From the NCBI GenBank assembly GCA_944385965.1, contig CALWZG010000033.1, positions 1 to 59,030 of the forward strand: a stretch of DNA of 59,030 bases, in the 5' to 3' direction. Within the stretch, counting starts at the first letter, position 1. Each line of letters opens with the position of its first letter. The notes under the pieces are model-generated. The model had not been told where the DNA came from. It did no database searches and saw only the letters and a program-made list of their open reading frames with translations. This DNA is from an uncultured Anaerotruncus sp. GTDB lineage: Bacteria > Bacillota > Clostridia > Oscillospirales > Ruminococcaceae. This document shows, in pieces, positions 42,824 through 52,109 of the stretch. The position numbers and the translations under genes were made by a program.

Positions 42824-45322
42824 TCAAGCGGTTTCTATGGATGCGGCCTTTTGCAGATTCAGCTTTTTCACCGCTTCCTCCCGCATCTTGTATTTCAAAA
42901 TCTTTCCGGCGGCGTTCATGGGGAAGGACTCCACAAACTCTACATATCTGGGAACCTTGTGTTTGGCCATATTGTCCCGGACATACTGTTTCATCTCCGC
43001 CTCAGTCATGGTCTCCCCTTCCTTCAGAATCACACAGGCCATGATTTCCTCGCCGTACTGCTCATCTGGCACACCGATGACCTGCACATCGGAAACCTTG
43101 GGATGGGTATAGATGAAGTCCTCAATCTCCTTGGGATAAATATTCTCTCCGCCCCGGATAATCATATCCTTGATACGGCCGGTAATGCGGAAATTGCCTC
43201 CCTCTACCCGGCGGGCCAGGTCTCCGGTATGAAGCCATCCGTCCTTATCGATGGCGGCGGCGGTAGCCCCCGGCATCTTGTAATATCCCTTCATAATATT
43301 GTATCCCCGGGCCACAAACTCTCCGTCCACATTGTCCGGCAGGTCCTCCCCCGTTTCTGGGTCCACAATCTTGCACTCGATTTCCGGCAATGGCCGGCCT
43401 ACTGTGGTCACCCGCACCTCTAGGGAATCGTCGGTAGAGGACATGGTACATCCTGGGGAAGCCTCGGTCTGCCCATAAACAATGGTGATTTCGCTCATAT
43501 GCATCTTATCCACCACATCCTGCATCACAGCGATGGGACAGGGCGAACCAGCCATAATACCGGTGCGCATATAGGAAAAGTCTGTTTTGGGGAAGTCCTC
43601 ATGTTCCAGCAGAGCGATGAACATAGTGGGTACCCCATGGAAGGCTGTGACCCGCTCATTATTGATACAGGCCAGAGCTGGCTTGGGGGAGAAATAGGGC
43701 AAAGGCAGAATGGTAGCGCCATGGGTCACCGCTGCGGTCATGGCCAGCACCATTCCGAAACAGTGGAACATGGGAACCTGAATCATCAGCCGGTCAGCGG
43801 TGGACAAATCCATCCGGTCACCGATACATTTTCCATTGTTCACAATATTATGGTGGGTCAGCATAACCCCTTTGGGGAATCCGGTGGTACCGGAGGTGTA
43901 CTGCATATTAGCTACATCATAGCAGCTGACCGCCGCCGCCCTGCGCTGAAGCTCCTCCTTCGGGGTACGGGAGGCCATCGCCATAAACTCCTCCCAGGGG
44001 ATGCAGCCTTTGCGGGTATAGCCCACCGTAATGACATTCCGCAGGAAAGGCAGGCGTTTGCAGTGGAGCGGCTGTCCAGGTACAGCGGTAGCCAGTTCGG
44101 GACACAGACGGTCCACAATCTCAGCGTAATCAATCTCCCGGTACCCTTGAATCAACACAAGGGTATGGGTATCGCTTTGCCGGAACAGATACTCCGCCTC
44201 GTGAATCTTATAGGCGGTGTTCACAGTGACCAGCACCGCTCCGATTTTGGTAGCAGCCCAGAAGGTCAGATACCATTGGGGAACGTTGGTGGCCCAAACT
44301 GCCACCTTATCCCCCGCTTTTACCCCCGCCGCAATCAGCGCCCGGGCGCATTGGTCCACATCATCCCGGAACTGGGCATAAGTACGGGTATAGTCCAGGG
44401 TGGTATATTTTAAGGCGTATTGGTCCGGGAATTCCTCCACAATGGCGTCCAAAACCTGAGAGAAGGTTTTCTCGATGAGGGTTTCTTTTTTCCAGATGAA
44501 TTTGCCTGTCCCTGCTTTATTGGAATAAAGGTGCTTCTTCTGAAGGCGGGTGCCTCCAAAACCGCCCATAAATACCACAAAATGGGTCAGTATCATCTCC
44601 AGGTCGTCGATTCCCTCAAGCCATCCCGGCTCCCACACCAGGGAAATGTATCCGTCATAGTTCACCGAGCGCAGAGCGTTCATCAGTTCCTGCATAGGCA
44701 GGTTCCCCTCCCCCATCAGGGCATGGGCCACTCCTTGCTCCTGCCGCACACCATCGCTGACCCGCACATGCTTCACATAAGCGCCCAGATTGGTGATGGT
44801 GGTTTCCGCACTTTCCCCTGCCACCAAAGCGGTATGGAACATATCCCAGCAGGCCGCCAGATGGTCACAGGCAAATTCATTCAGCACCTCCCGCAAGCGG
44901 CTGGTATCCGCCATGGCCCCTGTTGTCTCCAGCAGAAGAACCACTTGACTGCGCTGGGCCATAGCCACCAGGGGCGCCAGACGCTGGGACACCTTTTCCT
45001 GGTCCTCACAGGCGGTTTTCAAGGTGACATAAGGCACCAGCAGATTTTTGGCGGTCTGCACACTCAGCTCAATCACCGCCTCCGCACCTGGGTCCATAAA
45101 GTCCGCATCCGTTCCCACGCAGGGAACCTCCAGCCCCTGTCCCACCAGCAGACGATGGGTAGCCATTGCCAGCTCCGGGTTGGTGGGGCTCATACGGGTT
45201 TGGAAAATGGGATTGGACACGCTGTCAATCTCCAGGCCCTGGAGCCTTGTATCCTCCGCCGCGGCGCAGAATTGGCCCCAATCCGGCCCATCCCAGTTAT
45301 GAATGGTAAATGAAAGTTTCAT
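42824..45322 (-). CDS. Fusion: sugar-isomerase-type TIM barrel + acyl-CoA synthetase
   Basis: An 832-residue two-domain protein. Residues 1-245 form an AP-endonuclease-2/xylose-isomerase-like TIM barrel with a full set of plausible metal ligands: E132 (LLLETTG), D160 and H163 (CWDMFHT), H185 (KHVRVSDG) and E231 (SLVWEP). Residues about 280-832 form an ANL adenylating ligase: P-loop YTSGTTGFPKG (475-485), YGQTEASPG, GWLHTGD, the hinge GRIKDMIIRGGENIYP, and the catalytic K807 in AAGKILKYK. It looks like a medium/long-chain acyl-CoA synthetase. The ATG at 45322 is chosen because the longer form would overlap the LeuA-like gene, whose stop lies 7 bases before. Substrate unknown. Confidence 0.9.
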   Translation of the reverse strand: MKLSFTIHNWDGPDWGQFCAAAEDTRLQGLEIDSVSNPIFQTRMSPTNPELAMATHRLLVGQGLEVPCVGTDADFMDPGAEAVIELSVQTAKNLLVPYVTLKTACEDQEKVSQRLAPLVAMAQRSQVVLLLETTGAMADTSRLREVLNEFACDHLAACWDMFHTALVAGESAETTITNLGAYVKHVRVSDGVRQEQGVAHALMGEGNLPMQELMNALRSVNYDGYISLVWEPGWLEGIDDLEMILTHFVVFMGGFGGTRLQKKHLYSNKAGTGKFIWKKETLIEKTFSQVLDAIVEEFPDQYALKYTTLDYTRTYAQFRDDVDQCARALIAAGVKAGDKVAVWATNVPQWYLTFWAATKIGAVLVTVNTAYKIHEAEYLFRQSDTHTLVLIQGYREIDYAEIVDRLCPELATAVPGQPLHCKRLPFLRNVITVGYTRKGCIPWEEFMAMASRTPKEELQRRAAAVSCYDVANMQYTSGTTGFPKGVMLTHHNIVNNGKCIGDRMDLSTADRLMIQVPMFHCFGMVLAMTAAVTHGATILPLPYFSPKPALACINNERVTAFHGVPTMFIALLEHEDFPKTDFSYMRTGIMAGSPCPIAVMQDVVDKMHMSEITIVYGQTEASPGCTMSSTDDSLEVRVTTVGRPLPEIECKIVDPETGEDLPDNVDGEFVARGYNIMKGYYKMPGATAAAIDKDGWLHTGDLARRVEGGNFRITGRIKDMIIRGGENIYPKEIEDFIYTHPKVSDVQVIGVPDEQYGEEIMACVILKEGETMTEAEMKQYVRDNMAKHKVPRYVEFVESFPMNAAGKILKYKMREEAVKKLNLQKAASIETA

Positions 45323-45329
45323 AATTCCA

Positions 45330-46751
45330 TCAGGCCTCCTCATAGACAATCTTGTTCAGGGCGCTGATATAAGCCCGGATACTGGCCCCAATTACGTCGG
45401 TGGAAATCCCGTTCCCCGAGTAGAGCTTGCCCCCCGCTCTCAGCTTCACCAAAGCGGAACCCATTGCTTCCCGGCCCTCGGTGACTGCTTGAATCTGGAA
45501 GTCGTCCAGCTCATAATGATGCCCAATAATCTGCTCAATGGCCAGGAAAGCAGCATCAATGGGGCCATCTCCCATGCTCACCCCGGTTAAACGCTGCCCA
45601 TCCTTTTCCAGGGTAATGTTAGCCATAGCGGAGGTACTTTTTCGATTGGCGCAGGTAATCAGATAATCTTTGGTGCGATAGGTAGAGGGGACCTGCAAAG
45701 CAGCGTTGGCGATAATAGCGTCCAGCTCCCGGGCGCTGACAAAGTGTTTTTCTTCGGCGATACGCTGGAAGGACTCAAACACTTTGGCGTTGTCCTCATC
45801 GCTCAGGTCATATCCCAGATGGCGCACCACCTTAACCATCTCCGAAATATCATCCTCTGCGGTCAGGCAGATGTTGCCGGCTCCTTCCTCCCGAACTCCG
45901 TTGTCAAAGGGAGAGCCGCTGCTGCGCTCGGTTTGCAGCAGCCATTGCAGCTGTCCGCTGGCTCTGGTCAGCTCGGTGGTTCTCAGATTGCAGCGCAGAC
46001 CCTTGGCATCCGCTTTCGCTTGCAGATAAGCCGCCACATCTTGGGTGAGCGGCACATTCATAGGGCTGATGGACACCTTGACCACGCTTGCTCCCACATC
46101 TATCGCGGCGGCTGCTCCCGCTACCGCCATCTTCATCCCATCGGAAAGTTCTATCCCTAATTCCACCTGGGATAAAGAGGGCACCTTCTCAAAAATGTCC
46201 TTGACAAAATCTGCACACTCAAAAGGAGTCATAATACCGGCGGAATCGCACAGGGTAATCCCGCTGGCTCCCGCTTCCACAGCTGTCTGAATGACCTGGC
46301 TGAGAAACTCAGGTTCAGCCCGGGTTGCATCCATAGCGGAGACCTCCACATACTCGGTATAATACCGGGCCTTGGTCACCAGGGTTTTTACCAGCTCCAA
46401 AAGGGCGGGGGCTTTCAGATGGCTGAGGTATTCCATCTGGACCGGGGAGGTGGGAATCATCAGATGAAGCATAGGCCGGCGGGCGCCTTTCACGCTTTCC
46501 CAGGCGATCTCTACCCCTTCCTCACTCAGGTTGGCCATGGCGGAAAGCTGGGCATGGGTTACCACAGAGGCGATGGTTTTATTGCTCAGCAAATCCGTTT
46601 TCTCATCCTTAATGGCAGGCAGCTCAATCACATCTACCCGCAGGCGGTCCAGAGTACGGGCGATTTCTACCCGCTCCTTAAAGCTAAGGGACGCCGCGCG
46701 ATTCTGGGCAATCTCCCGCAAGGTGATGTCGGAAATCTTCACAGTTTTCAT
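45330..46751 (-). CDS. LeuA-like HMGL-family protein lacking the metal-binding HxH
   Basis: A 473-residue protein. An N-terminal TIM barrel of the isopropylmalate/homocitrate synthase family (about 1-280; EVSAMDATRAEPEFL, LCDSAGIMTP) precedes a C-terminal LeuA allosteric/dimer domain (about 345-473; MGDGPIDAAFLAIEQIIG, STDVIGASIRAYISALN). Key residues are changed. DTTLRDGEQ reads DITLREIAQ, the catalytic Glu before DATR is Met, and the HxHND metal site reads GIELSD (about 199-204). Classical Claisen condensation is therefore doubtful. The ATG at 46751 has AAGGAG nine bases upstream; 46757 is possible. Controlled by a leucine-type T-box. Confidence 0.88.
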   Translation of the reverse strand: MKTVKISDITLREIAQNRAASLSFKERVEIARTLDRLRVDVIELPAIKDEKTDLLSNKTIASVVTHAQLSAMANLSEEGVEIAWESVKGARRPMLHLMIPTSPVQMEYLSHLKAPALLELVKTLVTKARYYTEYVEVSAMDATRAEPEFLSQVIQTAVEAGASGITLCDSAGIMTPFECADFVKDIFEKVPSLSQVELGIELSDGMKMAVAGAAAAIDVGASVVKVSISPMNVPLTQDVAAYLQAKADAKGLRCNLRTTELTRASGQLQWLLQTERSSGSPFDNGVREEGAGNICLTAEDDISEMVKVVRHLGYDLSDEDNAKVFESFQRIAEEKHFVSARELDAIIANAALQVPSTYRTKDYLITCANRKSTSAMANITLEKDGQRLTGVSMGDGPIDAAFLAIEQIIGHHYELDDFQIQAVTEGREAMGSALVKLRAGGKLYSGNGISTDVIGASIRAYISALNKIVYEEA

Positions 46752-46789
46752 CTTCATGCACTCCTTTATAAATTCAGAATCATAGACAC

Positions 46790-46828
46790 AAAAAAACGCC
46801 CCGAAAACAGCTTATAACTGTTTCCGGG
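46790..46828 (-). terminator. T-box-controlled terminator
   Basis: On the minus strand, CCCGGAAACAG / CTGTTTTCGGGG with a 7-base loop, followed by CG and seven Ts. Confidence 0.88.
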
Positions 46829-47081
46829 ACGATAAAGGTATCTTTACCGCGGTACCACCTGGATTTTACAACGAATATGTACACTCTTGCGGCTCCAACA
46901 AGCCGCTGCCTTGATAACGGGGGCAAACCCGTGACACCCTACTGGATTTCTCTTTGGGGCATCCCGCTCCGGTGGCAGCAACCAAGCTGCCGCTTCCCGG
47001 CTCGCACCAACCGCCGGTTCTCTGAAAGCTACCTCAGCAAGGCATAACACCTTCAATGCATTTCTCTGTTTATGATTGGTT
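46790..47081 (-). promoter_or_regulatory. T-box riboswitch, probably leucine type
   Basis: Minus-strand leader. Stem I contains AGAGAACCGGCGGTTGGTG (47010-47030 region). Counting back from GGAGC as in the Phe T-box places the specifier CTG (Leu) at 46976-46978. The T-box GGTGGTACCGCGG is at 46847-46859. A competing terminator follows at 46790-46828. Frame-shifted readings of the specifier (GCT, TGC) are less well placed. Confidence 0.88.
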
Positions 47082-47087
47082 TTCCAC

Positions 47088-47116
47088 AGTTTAGCACAGA
47101 AGTTCCTTTCTGTCAA
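47088..47116 (-). promoter_or_regulatory. Sigma-A promoter of the LeuA-like operon
   Basis: Consensus TTGACA (47111-47116), a 17-base spacer and TAAACT (47088-47093) on the minus strand. Confidence 0.8.
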
Positions 47117-47446
47117 GGACTTTTAAATTTTATACATACACTATCAATTATGCGGGCAGTACATTGGGCGTTATGACGACTGAATTACCCCTCGGAGTCT
47201 ATATAACCCTGCTATGATGGGAGCTTTCCATGCAAAACGCTCAAAATACCTCTCTAAAAGTCCTATATAACATATCTTTATGAATAAAATATGTGATTTT
47301 ACCTTTGTTTGATAACAAAATAACTGGTTTTTTTTATAAAATGTGCTATAATAAACTCTGTTGGGCTTTAAAATGATGTATAACTAAATTTTATAATCCC
47401 GCATTATATTTTTCAACATATCAATTTGTCTGGAGAGGTGTCTGAA
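47117..47446. other. AT-rich intergenic region upstream of the chemoreceptor gene
   Basis: No gene seen. TGC-TATAAT at 47344-47352 is an extended -10 on the plus strand and would start a leader of about 285 bases before the chemoreceptor ATG. No flagellar sigma-28 motif is recognisable. Confidence 0.45.
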
Positions 47447-47476
47447 ATGCTACAATATATACTTTTTTGCACTTAG
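47447..47476 (+). CDS. Putative 9-codon leader peptide
   Basis: ATG to TAG encodes MLQYILFCT, behind an excellent ribosome site GGAGAGGTG (47432-47440) with 6-base spacing. Its codons cover the left arm of the inverted repeat 47457-47567, so ribosome occupancy could govern that structure. It is too short to judge by coding statistics. Confidence 0.3.
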   Translation: MLQYILFCT

Positions 47477-47567
47477 AAAAAGAAGACAAAAAATAGTCGC
47501 ATAACCTTGAAATCAAACGGCTAAACTTATATACAAGGTATATATAATGATGTGCAAAAAAGTATAT
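47457..47567. repeat. 16-bp perfect inverted repeat in the chemoreceptor leader
   Basis: ATATACTTTTTTGCAC (47457-47472) and GTGCAAAAAAGTATAT (47552-47567), separated by 79 bases. A smaller palindrome TATATAC-AAG-GTATATA lies inside near 47528-47544. No known riboswitch is recognised. Confidence 0.65.
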
Positions 47568-47645
47568 GATTTTAGCGCAAAATGATTTGCAATTCTATAT
47601 TGGGAGGTTCCCATTCTTTTAAATCATTTTAAGGAGAGGTTCGCA

Positions 47646-49409
47646 ATGTTCAAAAAAATGAAACTCAAACGGTACTTGCTATCTATCTTTTTAATTATCA
47701 TTGTGTTAGCGGCTTTGATCACTTCTATCGGAATCGTGGGACTTTTGAACACAAAAAATAACCTTGATAATTACATAAATGGTGTCGCGCAGGCCGATTC
47801 CAGTGTAAAAACCTGCCGGATTGCTGTTAATACCGCCGCTCGTGACCTGCGCGAAATGCTGCTCACCAATGACTCCCAGCATTCCGCAGACTTACGTTCC
47901 AGCATTAACAACAATATTAGCAAAATCCAAGAGCAGTTTTCCATTTTAGAGTCAACTCTTGGCAGCACAAATCCCTTGGTTCAAGAGTATGAACAAGCAT
48001 TTACTGCATGGTTTCAGATCGCTAACAACGCTTTGGATCAAATCCAGCAAGGACATCGGGATGATGCAATTGAGATTGTGCTGAATGAGTGCTCCCCCGC
48101 TTTGAACAACTTGGTCTCCATCTCCGGCGAGATTGATAATGAAATCACTGCCCAGAAAGTGGCTACCGAAAATGCGAGCCAAGCTTCTATCCTTGGCTTT
48201 ACCATTGCGGCCATCACTTTGTTTGTTCTGGTTCTGTTCATCAGCCTGTACTTTGCGGCTAGCACCACCTCCAATATCACCAAAACCACCGAAAAAATCC
48301 GAATTGCTACTCAGGAATTTTCCAAGGGCAATCTGAAAGTTCATGTGGATTATAAGGCGGACAACGAGTTTGGTGAGTTGGCCTCCTATATGGACTTCGC
48401 TTTCCATGAGATTTCCAAATACATAGACGCTGTGGACTATGGAATGAATGAGTTCTCCAAAGGAAATTTCGCTTGCGAGTGTCCTATTGAGTTTTTGGGT
48501 GACTTCGCTAATATTCAAAAATCCATTGAGACTTTCCAAGAGAAAATTTGCTATGTGCTTTCTGAGCTGAAAACTTCAGCTGTCCAAGTAAACGATGGAG
48601 CCAATCAGGTATCCTCTGGTGCCCAGACCTTGGCTCAGGGAGCTACTGAGCAGGCCAGCAGTGTGGAGGAGCTTTCCGCCACTCTGTCCGAAATTTCCAA
48701 TCAGGTAGCACAGACCGCTGAATATGCCAAAAACGCCAATAACCTCGGAAAAGAAGTTCATACTGTGGTGGATCACAGCCAAGTCGAAATGAACCAAATG
48801 ACCCAGGCTATGCGGGATATCACCAACGCATCCCAAGATATTCAAAAGATTATTAAAACCATTGAAGATATTGCCTTCCAGACCAACATCCTGGCGCTTA
48901 ATGCCGCTGTGGAAGCTGCCAGAGCGGGAGCCGCCGGTAAAGGATTCGCTGTGGTGGCGGATGAGGTACGCAATCTGGCCCAAAAATCTGCGGATGCCGC
49001 TAAAAATACCGCTTCCCTTATCGAAAACTCCTTGCAGCTGATTGAACATGGCAGCAAGTTGGCTTTCAGCGCTCATTCCGCGTTTGACCAGGTGGCCGAC
49101 CAAACTGGAAATATGTTGGATATGGTAGACAAAATTGCCAGCGCTTCTGAACAGCAGGCAGCTTCTATTGGACAGATTTCTCAAGGCGTAGATCAGATCG
49201 CCTCTGTGGTTCAGATGAATTCCGCTACCTCTGAGGAAAGTGCGGCTGCCAGTGAAGAGTTAAGCTCTCAGTCCAATATCATGAAATCTCTATTGGTTCA
49301 GTTCAAACTCGCTGAAGGAAAGGGAAAACAACAACTTACCTTAAATGATGAGGTTTCCTCTGCTCCTGACATTGGGTATGAACAGCCCGCTCTTTCTGAT
49401 AAATACTGA
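47646..49409 (+). CDS. Methyl-accepting chemotaxis protein
   Basis: A 587-residue transmembrane chemoreceptor. TM1 (about 9-32) is followed by a four-helix-bundle extracellular sensor (about 33-185) and TM2 (about 186-206). A HAMP region (about 207-260) leads into the signalling coiled coil, whose hairpin tip [12 protein letters not shown] and [16 protein letters not shown] bind CheA and CheW. AAGGAGAGG precedes the ATG. No che or fla genes are in the window. The long structured leader upstream is unusual for this family. Confidence 0.94.
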   Translation: MFKKMKLKRYLLSIFLIIIVLAALITSIGIVGLLNTKNNLDNYINGVAQADSSVKTCRIAVNTAARDLREMLLTNDSQHSADLRSSINNNISKIQEQFSILESTLGSTNPLVQEYEQAFTAWFQIANNALDQIQQGHRDDAIEIVLNECSPALNNLVSISGEIDNEITAQKVATENASQASILGFTIAAITLFVLVLFISLYFAASTTSNITKTTEKIRIATQEFSKGNLKVHVDYKADNEFGELASYMDFAFHEISKYIDAVDYGMNEFSKGNFACECPIEFLGDFANIQKSIETFQEKICYVLSELKTSAVQVNDGANQVSSGAQTLAQGATEQASSVEELSATLSEISNQVAQTAEYAKNANNLGKEVHTVVDHSQVEMNQMTQAMRDITNASQDIQKIIKTIEDIAFQTNILALNAAVEAARAGAAGKGFAVVADEVRNLAQKSADAAKNTASLIENSLQLIEHGSKLAFSAHSAFDQVADQTGNMLDMVDKIASASEQQAASIGQISQGVDQIASVVQMNSATSEESAAASEELSSQSNIMKSLLVQFKLAEGKGKQQLTLNDEVSSAPDIGYEQPALSDKY

Positions 49410-49439
49410 TTTTTCCCTTTAAATTGAATCTCTCTTTTA

Positions 49440-49488
49440 AAAAGGCCTTCCTTGTGTCCTTAAATAAATGGACACAGGGAAGGCCTTT
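49440..49488 (+). terminator. Terminator after the chemoreceptor gene
   Basis: A stem of about 18 bp, AAGGCCTTCCTTGTGTCC / GGACACAGGGAAGGCCTT, with a 10-base loop, then TTTTG and a further T-rich tract. Confidence 0.9.
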
Positions 49489-49567
49489 TGTTATTTTTGT
49501 CCCACTTTTCCAATACATCTTGCATCTTTAATCAATTGTAGTATACTAACAAAAGGAGGTTTTTAGG

Positions 49568-49813
49568 ATGACACATCAAATTGAGATTCCCCATCTTGAG
49601 TTTTTTGCCGCAAAAAACATTTTTACAGGCAGCGCGGGAAACTTTCGATTCCAGATTGAGCCTAAGGACGGTATTCTTCATACAACCATTTATGATACCT
49701 ACTGTTTCGAGTTAGCGCCCAAATTGGGAACTTTTGAAGCGCCTTTGGAGCAAAAGGGGCTTGATGACACCTTGGCCTGGATTCGGGAGCAGTATCAAAG
49801 TTACAGCGTTTAA
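49568..49813 (+). CDS. Small protein of unknown function
   Basis: An 81-residue soluble protein (HLEFFAAKNIFTGSAGNFRF, then a Cys in YDTYCFELAP). No family recognised. AAAGGAGG eight bases before the ATG supports translation. It lies 32 bases upstream of the DsbA-like gene and is probably cotranscribed with it. Confidence 0.7.
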   Translation: MTHQIEIPHLEFFAAKNIFTGSAGNFRFQIEPKDGILHTTIYDTYCFELAPKLGTFEAPLEQKGLDDTLAWIREQYQSYSV

Positions 49814-49845
49814 ATCTTTCTGAAACAGGAAAGGAGATAAAAGCT

Positions 49846-50361
49846 TTGAAGCTGGAAATCTATTTTGACTATTTATGTGAATTCTGTTTAATGGGGCATC
49901 GGCATTGGTCTGAACTGCTTCCCCTGTATCCCTGGATTGAACCTGTTTGGAAACCTTGTGAGGCCCATCCAAGAAATTTGGAACCTTATGGACCCCACAG
50001 CGATTTAGCAATCCAAGGGATGCTGTATTTGCAGGAGAAAGGTCTGGACTGCGCATGTTATAATAAACTGCTGTTTCACGGCTTCTGGACTTTGGGACAA
50101 AACCTGGAAAATATTACGCTCTTATCCCAATATGGGAGACAAGCTGGTGCTGACCCTCATCAATTCTCTGAAGCGATTCGCTCTGGACGCTATGCCTCAG
50201 CTCAGCAAAATAATAACCATTACGCCTGGGAGGTTATGGGATTTCAGGCAGTCCCCTCCTATGTACTGGAGGATGGACGCCATTTGGAATCGGTCCTGGG
50301 GGTAGGGGTATCCAAGTCTCAGCTAAAAGAATTTTTAGACAGGGTCCCTCACCAAAAATAA
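49846..50361 (+). CDS. DsbA/FrnE-like thioredoxin-fold protein
   Basis: A 171-residue protein. EIYFDYLCEFCLMGHRHW holds the active-site CEFC near residues 11-14 of a thioredoxin fold interrupted by a helical insert; FQAVPSYVLEDG supplies the cis-Pro loop. No signal peptide, so cytoplasmic, like FrnE-type dithiol oxidoreductases. TTG start with AAAGGAG upstream. Confidence 0.85.
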   Translation: MKLEIYFDYLCEFCLMGHRHWSELLPLYPWIEPVWKPCEAHPRNLEPYGPHSDLAIQGMLYLQEKGLDCACYNKLLFHGFWTLGQNLENITLLSQYGRQAGADPHQFSEAIRSGRYASAQQNNNHYAWEVMGFQAVPSYVLEDGRHLESVLGVGVSKSQLKEFLDRVPHQK

Positions 50362-50386
50362 ACTATATACTGAAATAATAAAGAAT

Positions 50387-50422
50387 GCCGCCCCAGCCGT
50401 AGTTTTCTACGGCTGGGGCGGC
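50387..50422. terminator. Bidirectional terminator
   Basis: A 16-bp perfect GC-rich stem GCCGCCCCAGCCGTAG / CTACGGCTGGGGCGGC between the convergent DsbA-like gene and phoR. Confidence 0.85.
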
Positions 50423-50435
50423 TGCCTATTCTGTC

Positions 50436-52109
50436 TCAATCCAATACAAAAGGCTGCTTTTCCCAAGTTAAGGTAAAGGTAGTTCCAACACCTAATGTGC
50501 TTTCCACCCCGGTTTTGGCGCCCAGATACGCCGCTCCATGCTTAACAATGGATAAGCCTAAGCCAGTCCCCCCAATTTCTTTAGAATGGCTTTTATCTAC
50601 CCGATAGAACCGTTCAAAAATATGCTGCTGGTCTCCTGGGGCAATTCCAATTCCAGTATCCCGCACCTTTAGAATGGTGGCTTCCCCCTGTTGGCAGACG
50701 GAAACCTCTACTGTTCCATCAGGGCGGTTATATTTGATGGCGTTGTCGCAAAGATTGTGGACGATTTCCTCCACGATGGGCCGGACGGTCAGCAGGCTCA
50801 CCTGCTCCCCTTCCAGCTTTAGGGTAACACCTTTTCGGTCCGCCGCTGGACGAAGGCGTTCCAGCTCCTCCTGTACCAGAGCTGTCAAATCCAACCGCTC
50901 CCAAGCATAGGAAATCGCGTTTTCGTCCAGCTGGGAGATTTTAATGATGTCGCTGACCAAGGTGATTAACCGCTGGGATTCTGTAAAAATCCGGCCGGCG
51001 AAATTGGGAATATCCTCTGGGCGAACCATCCCATCTCTGATAATCTCCGCGAATCCGGAGATGGAGGTTAAAGGTGTTTTCAGCTCATGGGAAACATTTG
51101 CGGTAAACTCTCTCCTAAGCTGTTCCCTTTGGCGCTGCTCTGTCACATCCACCAACAGAAGTACTGCGCCCTCCATTTTGTCCTCATGGAGTACTGGATT
51201 TGCGGTAATGGCGCAGCAAATGCCTTCATGCTCCAAAATAGCCTCCCTATGCTGACCGGTCAACACCATCTCCACCGCTGTACGGAAGGGTTCGCTTCGG
51301 TTCAGGCAAAGCACACTGGGATGGCCTTCCACCGGATCTGTTCCCAACAGCCGAAACGCACTGGCGTTGGCGGAAAGCACATTGGCTTGCTGGTCGATTA
51401 CCAACAAGCCCTCCTCCATACTGGCTGTAATCAAATCAAATTGCTCCTGCTGGTGCCGTGTATCCGCCAGTTGTTCCCGTATGGTACTTTGCTGACGGCT
51501 GATTTTAGTCAGCAAGGGCGCAATCTCATTATAGGCCTCATTGTTTTCTGGACACTCCAAATCCAATTGGTTCAGAGGCAGCACAATCTTTTTCGACAGG
51601 CGGAACGCTACCAGAGCGGATAAGACCAACACTAAAAATAGAATCCAAAAGAATGGCCCAATTAACCCCAGAAGCAGCGCTACCACTGTGTACTGGTTGC
51701 TGGATACCCGTAAAAATCCACCGTTTGGCAGCCGCAAAGCGTAGTAAAGCGTTTTCTCCCCCAACGTATCCGACTGTCGAACAGCTTTTCCATAACCGAT
51801 TCGCTGGGCCTGTTCAATCTCCTCCCGGTTCATATGGTTATCCATTTGAGCAGGGTCAGAATAATTATCGTAAAGAACCTGTCCATCCTCCCCAATCAGT
51901 GTAATCCTCTGATCGGCGTCATCCAGCCCCTCCAAAGCCTCTAACCCTTGCTCCTGCACCGAAATAGACAGATATTTCGCCTCTTTGGCCAGCTCATCCA
52001 TCAGCTGTGCGTCAAAGCGGCTGTATAAAATCCACATCACCAAAGACAACATCATCACACAGGAGCAAAGAGACACAAAAAGAATCGATCTGAAAATGCG
52101 TCTGGTCAC
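50436..52109 (-). CDS. phoR: Phosphate-type sensor histidine kinase
   Basis: A 557-residue kinase: TM1 (about 9-27), extracellular PAS-like sensor with an N-terminal dimerisation helix (about 28-140), TM2 (about 141-170), HAMP-like linker and cytoplasmic PAS (about 225-325). HisKA has the phospho-His in FTANVSHELKTPLTS; the ATPase domain has HNLCDNAIKYNRP and GTGLGLSIVKH. GTG start overlapping the phoP stop. Paired with phoP and phoU, hence the Pho assignment. Confidence 0.92.
   Translation of the reverse strand: MTRRIFRSILFVSLCSCVMMLSLVMWILYSRFDAQLMDELAKEAKYLSISVQEQGLEALEGLDDADQRITLIGEDGQVLYDNYSDPAQMDNHMNREEIEQAQRIGYGKAVRQSDTLGEKTLYYALRLPNGGFLRVSSNQYTVVALLLGLIGPFFWILFLVLVLSALVAFRLSKKIVLPLNQLDLECPENNEAYNEIAPLLTKISRQQSTIREQLADTRHQQEQFDLITASMEEGLLVIDQQANVLSANASAFRLLGTDPVEGHPSVLCLNRSEPFRTAVEMVLTGQHREAILEHEGICCAITANPVLHEDKMEGAVLLLVDVTEQRQREQLRREFTANVSHELKTPLTSISGFAEIIRDGMVRPEDIPNFAGRIFTESQRLITLVSDIIKISQLDENAISYAWERLDLTALVQEELERLRPAADRKGVTLKLEGEQVSLLTVRPIVEEIVHNLCDNAIKYNRPDGTVEVSVCQQGEATILKVRDTGIGIAPGDQQHIFERFYRVDKSHSKEIGGTGLGLSIVKHGAAYLGAKTGVESTLGVGTTFTLTWEKQPFVLD

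Noticed and set aside
43499..45313. Two plus-strand open frames opposite the TIM-ligase fusion
   Set aside because: His- and Gly-rich translations are typical antisense shadows; the minus-strand frame has intact ANL motifs.
47473..47551. Possible cyclic-di-GMP riboswitch in the chemoreceptor leader
   Set aside because: The conserved riboswitch core is not recognisable; only the inverted repeat and inner palindrome are supported.
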